Origin: Treponema sp.
GTDB lineage: Bacteria; Spirochaetota; Spirochaetia; Treponematales; Treponemataceae
NCBI GenBank assembly: GCA_016286365.1
Contig: JAEESN010000002.1
Span: 62,001 to 126,000 of the forward strand
Direction: 5' to 3'
Length of the DNA: 64,000 nt
The notes under the pieces are model-generated. The model was not told the DNA's origin, searched no databases, and was given only the letters and a program-made list of their open reading frames with translations. This document shows, one piece after another, positions 43,117 to 52,873 of this stretch; position 1 is the first letter of the stretch; every line of letters begins with the position of its first letter. The translations under genes were made by a program, and so were the position numbers.

Positions 43117-46100
43117 TTAATTTTCCGGGACAAAGACCCAATTTTCAAAGATATAATCATCGTCAAAGTATAATTCGTCATCAGGGGAGAAGCTTTTTTT
43201 ACATGTTATTTCAGAATGATTATTTGGACGAATAACTGCTCCAAGGGTGAATGTACTTGTGGAAGTGATAGTGTTTTTAATATTAGTAAGATATTGTTTT
43301 GTTGGATTAGATATTATATAAAATTCTGATGGAAGCATAAAATCTATAAATGTCATTGTGTTGGATAAATCCATATTAGCGAAAAATTCTTCGATGCCAT
43401 TTATATATACACCGTTTTGACAATGAATATTAACACCGTAATGTGTATCAGATTGTGATATATTATCGTGCATTATTATTTTATTTTCTGTTGTAGTTTG
43501 ATTATAAAAATATGCTCCGCTGTAAAAAAAGATACCGGGTACATATTTAGCTTTATTATTAGCAAATTCTGTACTCTGGATGTATAAAGATGATTCATCT
43601 TCACAGTATATTGTTCCGAAATCCTGACAATTGTTATATAAAATTTGTGGACATTTTGAGCCGTCGTTTTTCAGATATACAGTACCTCCATAATCTATAT
43701 AGATGGCACTTCCATCTCCTGTACTTAAACCAAAAGATCCCTTATTAGAACAGTTTTCTCTTATGCAGGTTTCACCTTGCATTGTAAAGGTAGCGTTTTT
43801 AGAAACATAGACACCACCTCCTTTTGTAGCAACATTGGCAGCATAGTTTAAATTTGGTGGAGCAGTAATGTTACTGGTAGTTTTTCCTATAATGCATTTA
43901 TCTTTCAGGATAACATTGCTGTTTTCTGCAAGCAGGATACCACCACCATATTGGCAATCATTTACATGATTAAGAGTAGAAGGAATGCAGCAACCACCAT
44001 ATATTGTAAGGTTTCTTATTTCTATGGTGTTATATTTTCCTGCATATATTGCAGAACCAAAATGACTAGAATCTCTGTTTGCATTGTAAGACTTTCCGTT
44101 TCCAAAGATGATGAATTTTTTACGGTTATTCGAAGTTGTATTATCAAATACAGCAGGAGAATAATTTTCTTTATAATAAGAATCTGTATTTTTTGTATAT
44201 TCATAATTATCTGTAAACCATATGATTCCAGGGTTTGATTCAGAAGCATTAGAAGATAAAGCATTGATGAGGTTTTGGAAAGAAGTTGAATCATACCCGG
44301 GTGCGTGTTTTTGTTTTTCCAGTGATTTAAGATTATAACTTTGCGAGGTGTCCGAAGGATTGTCTGAAAGGAGGCCTGTGTCGAGGACAAAGCAGGTATC
44401 ATATAAGGAATTACTAAAATCAAAATAATTTAATGCTTTTGCGGTGTTTTCTTTAGTTGTATTAGCAGAAAGGAGAATTGTGTTTTCCCCCAGACTTGTA
44501 AATGGTTTAAGTTTAATTCCAAGGTTAAAAGTAGTTGTGTTATTAAATGGAACTTTAATGCGGCCCGGGAAGAAGAATATGTCCCAGTTATTACCTTGTA
44601 TGTTCAGATTGTTTGGTGTGTTGCCGTCTTCCAGATATAAGGTTAAATTTCTCTGATTATCGGGATCGTAGTTGGTTGCAATTCCAAAACCGTGATCATT
44701 GCCATTGCTGGTGTAAGTATGGCCCGAAACGATTAAATTTGCCACCGAAAGATTATTATATCCGAAAAGACCACATCCATTATTAGAAGTGATTTCAAAT
44801 CCGGATACAGAACAGTTATATGCACAACAAATACCTGCAGTAGGATGGAAATCTTCCGTATGACTACTACTATTACCAGAAACCGTTGTGCCGTTTGTAA
44901 AAGTACCATCTTCTTTTAGAGTGATTCCAGTAATAAGATATGAGGATCGTGTAAAAATTCCGCCTCCGTCATAAGCAGAGTTTCCGGTTATATTACAATT
45001 AATAAGTCCGTTGTTTTTGTTATTAAAATAGAAGCTGTTTGATGTAATAAATACTCCGCCACCACGACCAGAGCTGGTGTCTGTGGAATTATTTTTAATT
45101 GTGGCATAATTTATATTTGAATAACCTGTAAGATAAATACCGCCACCATCATAACTTGTATAGTTATTTTGAATTGTAAACTTAGAATTATTGCTATTCT
45201 TTTCTGTAAGCACAAAACCAGTTGTACAGTAAATACCGCCACCATTTCTTACAGATTTGTTTTTAGAAATTATTGTATTTTCAAAGGTAACCTGAACAGG
45301 GTTAGATGTGAGCGAAGAATTAAAATAAAGGCCTCCGCCGCCGTATTCATCGTTAGTTTTAACAGTGGATTCATTTGCCCAATTTTCACCTGTTGTTGTA
45401 GTTGAACCAATTACAGAATCTTTAAACGAAATAGTTGAACCGGCTGTTGGAAAGTTCAGATAAAAACCGCCGCCCATAGTTGCTTTATTAGGATTATCAA
45501 GGTTTCCAACTGTTGTACTTGTTACAGTCAGAGTTTTTACTCCCGTACCCGTCATATAAAGAGCGCCACCTTGTCCATTTGTGGAAACGTTATCATAAAA
45601 ATTACAGCTATCTAAGCTTAGATTTCCATAACTGATATAGATTCCGGCCCCATGTCCTGTACCATTACCATTTTTTATTGCCTGGTTGCTATATATGTCA
45701 CTATTTTTTAAGCTAAGAGTTCTGGTTGTTTTGATTGCGCCGCCGGTTGAATTATCCGCTTTTCCACCGGTAAAATTGACGTTTTCTATTTCGAGTTCTG
45801 TTGTTTTTGTAGTAATCAAACGGCCATAAGATTTAGCATTGAGTATTGCGCGCTCTGTGTCGGAAGGAGCTTTTATTGTGACTTTAGAAGGACCTGAGAA
45901 GACCAGAAGGGTTTTAATACTCTGACTGTTTTCTCTGTCACTTGTCATATCGTTTTCTGTAGCAACATAATCTCCTTTTTCAAGAGATATTTCCCATTCT
46001 TCTGTTTTTCCTATTAAATAATCTCTGACTTTTGTAAGACTTGCAGGATGATCAGCAGAGCCACCCATATAAGCATCGTCTGTATCTCCATTTGTTACAT

Positions 46101-47334
46101 ATAGTTTATTTTCTCCTGGAATCAGTTTTTCTTCTGTGTCACTGGAATCTATATCATGGCTGTTTGTTGTCTGATAGTAATTTAATTGTACATTACCGCC
46201 TGGAATGTAAAATTTTATTGATGGAGTATCCCCTGCAGTAAAATCTTTGCTTTTCCACTCTGATTCATAATTAAGTTTATAGTGAATGGTTACGAAACCG
46301 GCCTTTTGAATTAATTGTGTTCCATCTTTATTTATAAGGTCAAATTCCGGAGAAAGTGTTATTTCATCCTCGTTTCTTTCAAATTTTGCATTTTTTAATT
46401 TTGCTTTTCCTGTAGAAAGTGTTGTAGCGGAGTATGAGGTCTGAAGGCCATGCTGATCTGTAATCAAAACTTTAAAAGTGTTGGTTTCTTTTTTTGAATT
46501 AAAATAAACAGGAATATCTTTTGCCTGGAAAGCAGGTAATTTTTGATAATTTAAGTTTGAAAAAGAAGAACTGTTCTGCGAAAAAGAAGAATTGTCAAAA
46601 GTAAAGGTATTGTTATTTATGTTTACACTAAAAGTATAATCAACATTATTTATTTTGATGTGGCATTTTCCGTTATCGTCTGCAAGGTCTTTGTAAATAT
46701 GTGGACAGGTTGAAGGTTTTTTTAAATTAAAGCATAAAACGCTGTTTTTTAATCCTTCATCATCATAATATTCTCCAATATAGGGTTCTTCTTCAAAAAT
46801 CTCCGGCGGTGTGTTTACTGTACAGTAAATTGTTAAGGGATCGGTTCGGCCGCCATCTCCAAGGGGATTAAGAGCATGAATAGGTTCATCTAAAAATGAG
46901 ATTTTTAGAGATATATCTCGGGTGTCATTATTTTCGCAGTTTCTCAGGTAGTCTTTATTATAAGTTATTTTTGTTTTTCCTAGAGGCTCACTATAGTCTT
47001 CTCTATAAAAAGTTTTCGGATCAGTAGAATTATCTTCTGGAATATCCTGCCATTTATCTTCTAGAGGATCATAATACTGAAAAAAACAGTGATGAGCGCC
47101 CGGGTTTGTAAAATAAACTTCGAAAGAAAAATCGCTGTCTGAGCGGATACAGAAATTACCATCTTTGTCTATTTGTCCTTCTCCAAGAGGTCTGTACTGT
47201 CCTAATAGTATTTCCGTTGAATACTTATGTAGATAATCGGGTATAGAAGAAGTAAAAATTGTGCACGAAAAAAAGGACAGAATTATTACGGTGGAGAGGA
47301 AGAGAAATTTATAAAACTTTTTAAGACGAAACAC
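43117..47334 (-). CDS. Giant lipoprotein with right-handed beta-helix repeats
   Basis: 1405 residues, starting GTG with signal MFRLKKFYKFLFLSTVIILS and lipobox FFSC. A short domain follows (PDYLHKYSTEILLGQYRPLGEGQIDKDGNFCI) that is shared with the 48022 gene and the 47785 remnant. The bulk is dozens of parallel beta-helix rungs with GGGIY/GGGLYF motifs, resembling chlamydial polymorphic outer-membrane proteins. The C-terminus ends FENWVFVPEN without a barrel, so anchoring is by the lipid. It probably faces the outside or periplasm. The long, Asn/Thr/Ser-rich, repeat-laden sequence is a likely site of variation. Confidence 0.85.
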   Translation of the reverse strand: MFRLKKFYKFLFLSTVIILSFFSCTIFTSSIPDYLHKYSTEILLGQYRPLGEGQIDKDGNFCIRSDSDFSFEVYFTNPGAHHCFFQYYDPLEDKWQDIPEDNSTDPKTFYREDYSEPLGKTKITYNKDYLRNCENNDTRDISLKISFLDEPIHALNPLGDGGRTDPLTIYCTVNTPPEIFEEEPYIGEYYDDEGLKNSVLCFNLKKPSTCPHIYKDLADDNGKCHIKINNVDYTFSVNINNNTFTFDNSSFSQNSSSFSNLNYQKLPAFQAKDIPVYFNSKKETNTFKVLITDQHGLQTSYSATTLSTGKAKLKNAKFERNEDEITLSPEFDLINKDGTQLIQKAGFVTIHYKLNYESEWKSKDFTAGDTPSIKFYIPGGNVQLNYYQTTNSHDIDSSDTEEKLIPGENKLYVTNGDTDDAYMGGSADHPASLTKVRDYLIGKTEEWEISLEKGDYVATENDMTSDRENSQSIKTLLVFSGPSKVTIKAPSDTERAILNAKSYGRLITTKTTELEIENVNFTGGKADNSTGGAIKTTRTLSLKNSDIYSNQAIKNGNGTGHGAGIYISYGNLSLDSCNFYDNVSTNGQGGALYMTGTGVKTLTVTSTTVGNLDNPNKATMGGGFYLNFPTAGSTISFKDSVIGSTTTTGENWANESTVKTNDEYGGGGLYFNSSLTSNPVQVTFENTIISKNKSVRNGGGIYCTTGFVLTEKNSNNSKFTIQNNYTSYDGGGIYLTGYSNINYATIKNNSTDTSSGRGGGVFITSNSFYFNNKNNGLINCNITGNSAYDGGGIFTRSSYLITGITLKEDGTFTNGTTVSGNSSSHTEDFHPTAGICCAYNCSVSGFEITSNNGCGLFGYNNLSVANLIVSGHTYTSNGNDHGFGIATNYDPDNQRNLTLYLEDGNTPNNLNIQGNNWDIFFFPGRIKVPFNNTTTFNLGIKLKPFTSLGENTILLSANTTKENTAKALNYFDFSNSLYDTCFVLDTGLLSDNPSDTSQSYNLKSLEKQKHAPGYDSTSFQNLINALSSNASESNPGIIWFTDNYEYTKNTDSYYKENYSPAVFDNTTSNNRKKFIIFGNGKSYNANRDSSHFGSAIYAGKYNTIEIRNLTIYGGCCIPSTLNHVNDCQYGGGILLAENSNVILKDKCIIGKTTSNITAPPNLNYAANVATKGGGVYVSKNATFTMQGETCIRENCSNKGSFGLSTGDGSAIYIDYGGTVYLKNDGSKCPQILYNNCQDFGTIYCEDESSLYIQSTEFANNKAKYVPGIFFYSGAYFYNQTTTENKIIMHDNISQSDTHYGVNIHCQNGVYINGIEEFFANMDLSNTMTFIDFMLPSEFYIISNPTKQYLTNIKNTITSTSTFTLGAVIRPNNHSEITCKKSFSPDDELYFDDDYIFENWVFVPEN

Positions 47335-47511
47335 TTTTTTTATTTGTCCTTTGTTTTAAAAACTCAATCGAAATAAAGCAAAAGATGAATGTTACTCATA
47401 TTATAGAACGAAAATGATTATTATTCTATAAATTTGTGCAATATATTTGGCTGTTCAAACAATCGAGCTGGAATTAAGAGAGTTTTAAATCATGTAAAAA
47501 CTAAATCTGAA

Positions 47512-47760
47512 TCAGGCTATAATGCCGTGGAGTGCAAATTCCACAAGTTTGATAGAGGCAGAAAGGGATTCGTCGTCGGTAGGAAGGGCAAAAAGGGTGC
47601 TGGCGCCGCTTTCGGGATTCTGGCGGACAATTTCTTTGCGGTTGGCAATGTAAAAATCACGCTGCTGGAGGATTATGGAACAGATTGATGCAGCTGCTTC
47701 GCGGATTTCCTTATTGGCTTTGAGCGTGATTTTTTCTATCTGACTAAAGGCTGCAAGAAT
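47512..47760 (-). pseudogene. C-terminal fragment of a tetR-like gene
   Basis: Translation gives ILAAFSQIEKITLKANKEIR, NRKEIVRQNPESGASTLFAL and PTDDESLSASIKLVEFALHG, closely matching the last 80 residues of the intact TetR at 50006. No N-terminal HTH part exists. The fragment starts exactly where the truncated lipoprotein gene ends, in a different frame. The 177 bp between this and the 47334 gene hold nothing recognisable. Confidence 0.88.
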
Positions 47761-47932
47761 TATTGTCTTTGTCGTAATAATACTCCTGTTCGGGTATTAT
47801 GTCTTTAATCATTATTGTACTGGAATATTTATCAAGATATTCAGGAACAGATGGTTCAAAAATTTCACACGAAGAGAAACAAAAACAGGTAAATAAAAAA
47901 AGAAAGAAAAGGAAGCGTCTAAAGAATTTCAT
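47744..47932 (-). pseudogene. Truncated lipoprotein gene, N-terminus only
   Basis: MKFFRRFLFFLFLFTCFCFSSC with a lipobox, then EIFEPSVPEYLDKYSSTIMI and KDIIPEQEYYYDKDNNSCSL and a stop. The N-terminus matches the two giant lipoproteins at 43117 and 48022 (PxYLxKYS, DKxGNxC). At DKDNN it runs out of frame into the tetR fragment, so a deletion fused two genes. Confidence 0.85.
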
Positions 47933-48021
47933 ACTTTTTAATAAAATAAACTCCAAAAATGTTATTAATGTAAACTCATTTATTGTATCACTTTAGAGGA
48001 GTTTTTTAAAGTTTGAAATGT

Positions 48022-49944
48022 TTAATTCTCAACAAAAACATTACCAGGTTCATTGTTTTCTATTTGAGTATCAGAAGTATATTGTAAACAGTTTAAAGAT
48101 GTACAGTAAATACCAGCACCTGCATTACTTACAGAAGAAGGAAGACCACGAACTGAATTATTTTTTATACTACAAGTTGATAAAATTAGTTTAATGGAAT
48201 AAACATAAAATCCAGCACCTCTATTTTTTGAGCTGTTTTTATTTATTGAACAATTGGTGCAATAAAATTTAGTATTAAAAGAAGAGTATGAGTCTTTAAG
48301 ATAAAGACCACCACCATAGCCCCAATCACCATCGGATGTATTTTTTGAAATAGTACAGTTAGTTAAGCGGGAAATATAGGTGTTAGTATCTGTAATTTTA
48401 TAATAAATTCCTCCACCGGTAGAGGAAGCATAATTATTATTAATTTCTGTATTAGATATTATTAAAGAAGAATTATAAGAAAAAATACCTCCCCCTTCAT
48501 CTGCACAACTATTGTCATTTATTTTACAATTATTCAATTCTAGGGAACCCATAGAAAAGTATAATCCTCCGCCCCAGCTTGGTGTAGAATTTTTCTTGAC
48601 TTCGCAATTGTACATTTTTAAATTCATATGTATACAATAAATTCCACCACCATGTGCTAGACCAGAGTTTTCCTTTTGCTTTCCATTTTGCATTATTAAG
48701 TTTTTTAATATAACTGTAAAATCTGGTTTGCCGGTAATTCCTGTAAATTTAAAGATAGAGCTTTTTTTATTTCCATCAATTGTTTTTATACCATTGTATC
48801 CTTCAATTGTGATTGTAGAAGGATAATCGGAATTCGTCGACAAATCTATGGAAGCAAAATGAGAGTCAGATGAGTCTTGAATTAAATCTTCCATAATTCT
48901 AATAGTCCATTCTCCGTTTTTACCTTTTAAAAAGTCTAAAACATTTTGTAAATTAGCAGGGTCTTTTATAAAACCGGAATGATTGCTTGATTTAGGAACG
49001 TTGGCAACGTAAAGAATTTTTTCAAAGGAGGAAGAATTAATTTTATATTCAACTTTTAAGCCTGCAGAATCTTCTGCTATAACCGTAAAAGAAGAAATAT
49101 CACTGTCGAAAGCAAAGTAAATGGAATTTGAATTTTGTGTAAAAATTCCTGTATTAAGAACTATAGAATTATGATTTTCTGTTAAAAGAGTTCCTGAGTT
49201 ATTTGACCCAATATATAAAATAGTATCGTTACTTTTATTAAGTTCAAATTTATAATCTTCGTTATTTATTTTAATTACAAAAACAGTTTTTCCGTTTTCC
49301 TGTGTACAAAAATCATTCCAGATAATTGGATTATCAGAGTATTTTGCAAAATTCAAGCAAAGGACAGCTTGCGTTCCTAAACTGCCAAAAACAGGTTCTC
49401 CCTGGAAAATATATGGAGGGGTATTAATTACAAAAGAAAGAGTTTTTTCGATTGTCTCACCGTTTGTTCTATCAACTAATTTAAAATTTAAAGAAACTTT
49501 TGTATCTCCGTCTTTTTCTTTTTTCTTAAGGCTTGATTCTTCAAAAAAAAGATTTAAGTAATTTAAATCAGCCTTATTATTCACACTAAATGTTAAAGAG
49601 TCATAGGAAATTGGTTCCCCTCCCTCGATAACGGTCCAGGGAGTTGAATTATCAAAATATTGAAGTTGAAAAGAGTGATCGGCCGGATTAGCATAGAAAA
49701 GAGTAAAATAATTATTACCTTCCGAAGGAATACATAAATTTCCGTTTTTATCTATCTGATAGTCTCCAGCCGGAATAAAATCCTTTACAATAATATTCTG
49801 CGAATATTTAGAAAGATAATGTCGAATTGAGGGTGAAAAAACGTTGCATGAAAAAATTAAAAAACAAAATGCAAGAAAAAGACAAAAAGACAGAAAATGG
49901 GGGCGAGAAAATAAGGATGATGATAAACTCTTAAACTTTTTCAT
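48022..49944 (-). CDS. Lipoprotein with right-handed beta-helix repeats
   Basis: I start at MKKFKSLSSS (49944); the track adds 15 residues. The signal leads to lipobox LIFSC, followed by the shared N-terminal domain (IRHYLSKYSQNIIVKDFIPAGDYQIDKNGNLCI). The second half has GGGIYC, GGGLYFS, GGGIFSY and GGGIYYK rungs of a parallel beta-helix. About 640 residues, ending EPGNVFVEN; shorter than its 1405-residue paralogue and perhaps C-terminally truncated. It follows tetR at about 60 nt and may be controlled by it. Confidence 0.82.
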   Translation of the reverse strand: MKKFKSLSSSLFSRPHFLSFCLFLAFCFLIFSCNVFSPSIRHYLSKYSQNIIVKDFIPAGDYQIDKNGNLCIPSEGNNYFTLFYANPADHSFQLQYFDNSTPWTVIEGGEPISYDSLTFSVNNKADLNYLNLFFEESSLKKKEKDGDTKVSLNFKLVDRTNGETIEKTLSFVINTPPYIFQGEPVFGSLGTQAVLCLNFAKYSDNPIIWNDFCTQENGKTVFVIKINNEDYKFELNKSNDTILYIGSNNSGTLLTENHNSIVLNTGIFTQNSNSIYFAFDSDISSFTVIAEDSAGLKVEYKINSSSFEKILYVANVPKSSNHSGFIKDPANLQNVLDFLKGKNGEWTIRIMEDLIQDSSDSHFASIDLSTNSDYPSTITIEGYNGIKTIDGNKKSSIFKFTGITGKPDFTVILKNLIMQNGKQKENSGLAHGGGIYCIHMNLKMYNCEVKKNSTPSWGGGLYFSMGSLELNNCKINDNSCADEGGGIFSYNSSLIISNTEINNNYASSTGGGIYYKITDTNTYISRLTNCTISKNTSDGDWGYGGGLYLKDSYSSFNTKFYCTNCSINKNSSKNRGAGFYVYSIKLILSTCSIKNNSVRGLPSSVSNAGAGIYCTSLNCLQYTSDTQIENNEPGNVFVEN

Positions 49945-50005
49945 ATACAGTTCTTTTTTGTATAAAAATATATTTATATAGAAGAACAAAGAAGAAACTA
50001 GTTTA

Positions 50006-50671
50006 TTATAACATATATTTTAAAATAAATTCAATTATTTTAAATGTCCCCGCCAGTGCTTCGTCATCACTAGGAAGTGCAAAAAGTGTTCCCGCGCCGC
50101 TTTCTGGATTCTGGCGAACAACTTCTTTTCTATTAGAAATGTATAAATCCCGCTGTTCAATAATAACTGCTGCAAGACAGGATGCTGCTTCCTTTAATTC
50201 TTTTTCTGTTTTGAGCGTGATTTTTTCTATCTGGCTAAAGGCTGCAAGAATTTTTCTTATGTCGTCGGTAATTTTTTCGTTTTCGGCTTTTATAATTTCC
50301 AGGGCATTTAAATTAAAATACTGTTCCGAGCGTACAAAAACGTACATATGGAAAAGAGGCTCAGTTTCGTAGAGGTTAAAAAATCTTGTAACAAGGCGTT
50401 TAAAAAGAGGAAGCAGGGAAGTTTTATTGTTTTTGATTGAGTCGATTACCTTATCAGAAAGAAAGCTGATGGAACCGATTTCTTTTTTACAGAGATTTAA
50501 GGTTTCTTCGTAAATATCATCTCTTCCTGCAAAGTGGTTGTATAATGAAGCTTTTTTAATTTCCAGACTGTCCGAAATATCTGCAAGCGATGTAGCTCCT
50601 GCTCCTTTTTCAAAAGCGCTTGCTAAAAAAGACTGGATGATTTTTTCCTGCGAAATATTTTTTCTACTCAT
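50006..50671 (-). CDS. TetR-family regulator
   Basis: N-terminal HTH: QEKIIQSFLASAFEKGAGATSLADISDSLEIKKASLYNHFAGRDDIYEETL, the usual TetR_N pattern. The remaining 150 residues are an all-helical ligand domain with ILAAFSQIEKITLK. 221 residues. It stands divergent to an acyl-CoA synthetase gene, and a perfect inverted repeat lies between them, so autoregulation and control of the fatty-acid gene are likely (FadR/FabR-like logic). GATAAT is 6 nt before its ATG with no ribosome site: leaderless. Confidence 0.9.
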   Translation of the reverse strand: MSRKNISQEKIIQSFLASAFEKGAGATSLADISDSLEIKKASLYNHFAGRDDIYEETLNLCKKEIGSISFLSDKVIDSIKNNKTSLLPLFKRLVTRFFNLYETEPLFHMYVFVRSEQYFNLNALEIIKAENEKITDDIRKILAAFSQIEKITLKTEKELKEAASCLAAVIIEQRDLYISNRKEVVRQNPESGAGTLFALPSDDEALAGTFKIIEFILKYML

Positions 50672-50677
50672 ATTTAA

Positions 50678-50706
50678 ATTATCGGAAACTAACGCCTGTT
50701 AGTTTA
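50678..50706 (-). promoter_or_regulatory. tetR promoter
   Basis: On the minus strand TAAACT (50706-50701), 17-bp spacer, GATAAT (50683-50678). Start predicted at the ATG (50671). The operator overlaps the -35 and spacer. Confidence 0.55.
50686..50705. promoter_or_regulatory. Palindromic operator between tetR and the acyl-CoA synthetase gene
   Basis: AAACTAAC GCCT GTTAGTTT, a perfect 8-bp inverted repeat with a 4-bp centre. It covers the tetR promoter spacer and lies 33 bp upstream of the -35 of the divergent gene. Confidence 0.75.
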
Positions 50707-50738
50707 ATAGTGTACAATTTATCCTTTGTTTTTACAAC

Positions 50739-50767
50739 TTTACAAGCGGGAAAAATCCGTATATACT
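50739..50767 (+). promoter_or_regulatory. Promoter of the acyl-CoA synthetase gene
   Basis: TTTACA (50739-50744), 17-bp spacer, TATACT (50762-50767). The expected start near 50774 gives a leader of about 60 nt ending with GGAG before the ATG. Confidence 0.75.
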
Positions 50768-50835
50768 ATTTTTATCTTTACAAAATTTTAAAAAATGTCA
50801 TTCATTTTTTATCGGAGACATACTGGAGAATTATT

Positions 50836-52779
50836 ATGGTATTTGATTCAAATTACACTGTACCTAAAATGATTAAAGAGGTTTCGGAAAAATATCCGGA
50901 AGTAAATGCTCAATATAAAAGAGTAAGCAACGGCGAATTTGAGCCTATTAATTATAGAACAATGTTTTCTTATGCCATGGATTTTGGTGCAGCACTTCTT
51001 AGCATTGGTGTAAAGAGAGGAGATCATATAGGTCTTATTTCCGATAACCGTGCTGAATGGCAGCATGCAGATATTGGAATTATGTCTATTGGTGCAATTG
51101 ACGTTCCACGTGGTTGTGATGCGACAGTCATGGATCTTGAAAAAATTCTTTCCATCGCAGAATGTAAAATCGTAATTGCAGAAAATAATTCTCAGGTTAA
51201 TAAAATTCTTTCTATTAAAGATAAGCTTCCTTGTGTTCAGACAATCATCGCTTTTGAACCTGAATCAGAAATTAAGGATGATGTAAAAAAAGCGGCAAAG
51301 GATAACAAGGTAACACTTCTTTATTTTAATAATCTTATGAAGGATGGACAGAAGTGGAGAATCGAAAACAAAGGAAAGGTAGAAGAGGAACTTGAAAAAG
51401 GTTCAATCGAAGATACTGCTACAATCATTTTTACTTCGGGAACAACCGGAACTCCAAAGGGTGTTGTGCTTTCACATAAAAACTTCCTTGCACAGCTTGA
51501 TGAAATTCCTGAGCGTATTTATCTTAATCCTGGTGATGTTGGTCTTGTTGTTCTTCCAATCTGGCACGTATTTGAACGCGAAGTAGAATACGTTGTTTTC
51601 TGCCAGGGTGGATCAATCTGTTATTCAAAACCCATCGGTTCAATTCTTCTGGCAGATATGAAAAAAATGAATCCTACTGTTTTACCAGCTGTACCACGCG
51701 TTTTCGAAGCTGTTTACGACGGTATTACAAGAAAGATGCGTAAGACAGGCGGAATTGTAAATGATTTATTCAACTTCTTTGTTGGAGTTGCAACACTTCT
51801 TAAACGCATGCACAGAAAAATGTTCAAACAAAACGCATGTTTCTCTGCTTATTGTGCACCACTGTGGTGGGTTTTATTCTTTATTCCATGGCTTTTACTC
51901 TGGCCTCTTTACTGGCTTGGTGATTTACTTGTTTTCAGAAAGATTAAGGCTATGCTTGGTAAAAACTTCCGTGCGGGTGTTGCAGGTGGTGGAGCATTCC
52001 CTCCAAAAATTGATGAATTCTTCTGGGCAATCGGTGTTAAGCTTGTAGAAGGTTATGGATTAACAGAAACTGCTCCAATCGTTGCAGTTCGTCCTATTGC
52101 TGCCCCGATTTTCAGAACTATCGGTTCACCAATCCGCGGAATCGAAACTCGAATTGTTGACCCTACAGACGGCTTTGTTTTGGGTCGCTGTAAGGAAGGT
52201 GTTTTACAGGTTAAAGGTCCTACAGTAATGAAAGGCTATTATAACCGCCCTGATTTAACAGAAAAAGCAATCAATCCGGAAGGCTGGCTCGACACAGGTG
52301 ACCTTGCCATCATGACTATTCACAATGAACTTCAGATTAAGGGTCGTATTAAAGATACAATCGTTTTGCGTGGTGGAGAAAACCTTGAACCATTACCAAT
52401 CGAAATGAAGCTCGAAGAAAGTCGCTTTATCAAAAAAGCAGTTGTTCTTGGTCAGGATAAACGTTATCTAGCAGCGCTCATCCTTGTAAGCGAAGATGAT
52501 GTTAAGACTTATGCAGAAGAAAACGGTATTCAGTATGATACTTACGAAAATCTTTTGCATTCGGAAGTGATTCAGAAGCTTTACGAAAACGAAATCAGTA
52601 ACTTAATCAACTCTAAGACTGGCTTTAAGATGTTCGAAAGAATCAACAAGTTTACGCTCATCACAAAGGATTTTGAAGTTGGCGTTGAACTTTCGGCAAA
52701 ACAGGAAATCATGCGCTTCCGAATCAACGAGATTTATAAAAAAGAAATCGACGCAATGTTCCCTGAAGCAGATGACTAA
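50836..52779 (+). CDS. AMP-forming long-chain acyl-CoA synthetase
   Basis: Activates fatty acids with ATP and CoA. P-loop-like motif TIIFTSGTTGTPKGVVLSH, GYGLTETAPIVAVRP, GWLDTGDLAIM and the hinge KDTIVLRGGENLEP; the hydrophobic stretch PLWWVLFFIPWLLLWPLYWLG near residue 350 suggests membrane contact. 647 residues. I start at MVFDSNYTVP (GGAG, 7 nt); the track start is 42 residues longer and crosses the promoter. Divergent from tetR, probably repressed by it. Followed by a bidirectional terminator and htpG. Confidence 0.93.
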   Translation: MVFDSNYTVPKMIKEVSEKYPEVNAQYKRVSNGEFEPINYRTMFSYAMDFGAALLSIGVKRGDHIGLISDNRAEWQHADIGIMSIGAIDVPRGCDATVMDLEKILSIAECKIVIAENNSQVNKILSIKDKLPCVQTIIAFEPESEIKDDVKKAAKDNKVTLLYFNNLMKDGQKWRIENKGKVEEELEKGSIEDTATIIFTSGTTGTPKGVVLSHKNFLAQLDEIPERIYLNPGDVGLVVLPIWHVFEREVEYVVFCQGGSICYSKPIGSILLADMKKMNPTVLPAVPRVFEAVYDGITRKMRKTGGIVNDLFNFFVGVATLLKRMHRKMFKQNACFSAYCAPLWWVLFFIPWLLLWPLYWLGDLLVFRKIKAMLGKNFRAGVAGGGAFPPKIDEFFWAIGVKLVEGYGLTETAPIVAVRPIAAPIFRTIGSPIRGIETRIVDPTDGFVLGRCKEGVLQVKGPTVMKGYYNRPDLTEKAINPEGWLDTGDLAIMTIHNELQIKGRIKDTIVLRGGENLEPLPIEMKLEESRFIKKAVVLGQDKRYLAALILVSEDDVKTYAEENGIQYDTYENLLHSEVIQKLYENEISNLINSKTGFKMFERINKFTLITKDFEVGVELSAKQEIMRFRINEIYKKEIDAMFPEADD

Positions 52780-52805
52780 TTGGAAATAACAGATAAATGA
52801 TTCGT

Positions 52806-52835
52806 AAAAAAACTTGCCGAAAGGCAAGTTTTTTT
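52806..52835. terminator. Terminator after the acyl-CoA synthetase gene
   Basis: AAACTTGCC, GAAA tetraloop, GGCAAGTTT with A and T tracts on both sides, 27 nt after the stop. Strong intrinsic terminator. Confidence 0.92.
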
Positions 52836-52873
52836 ATTATCTTTAAAATAAAATCAAAAAACGAGGCTTACAC

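Noticed and set aside
47434-47688. 84-residue plus-strand ORF
   Set aside because: It is the antisense of the clear tetR fragment on the minus strand.
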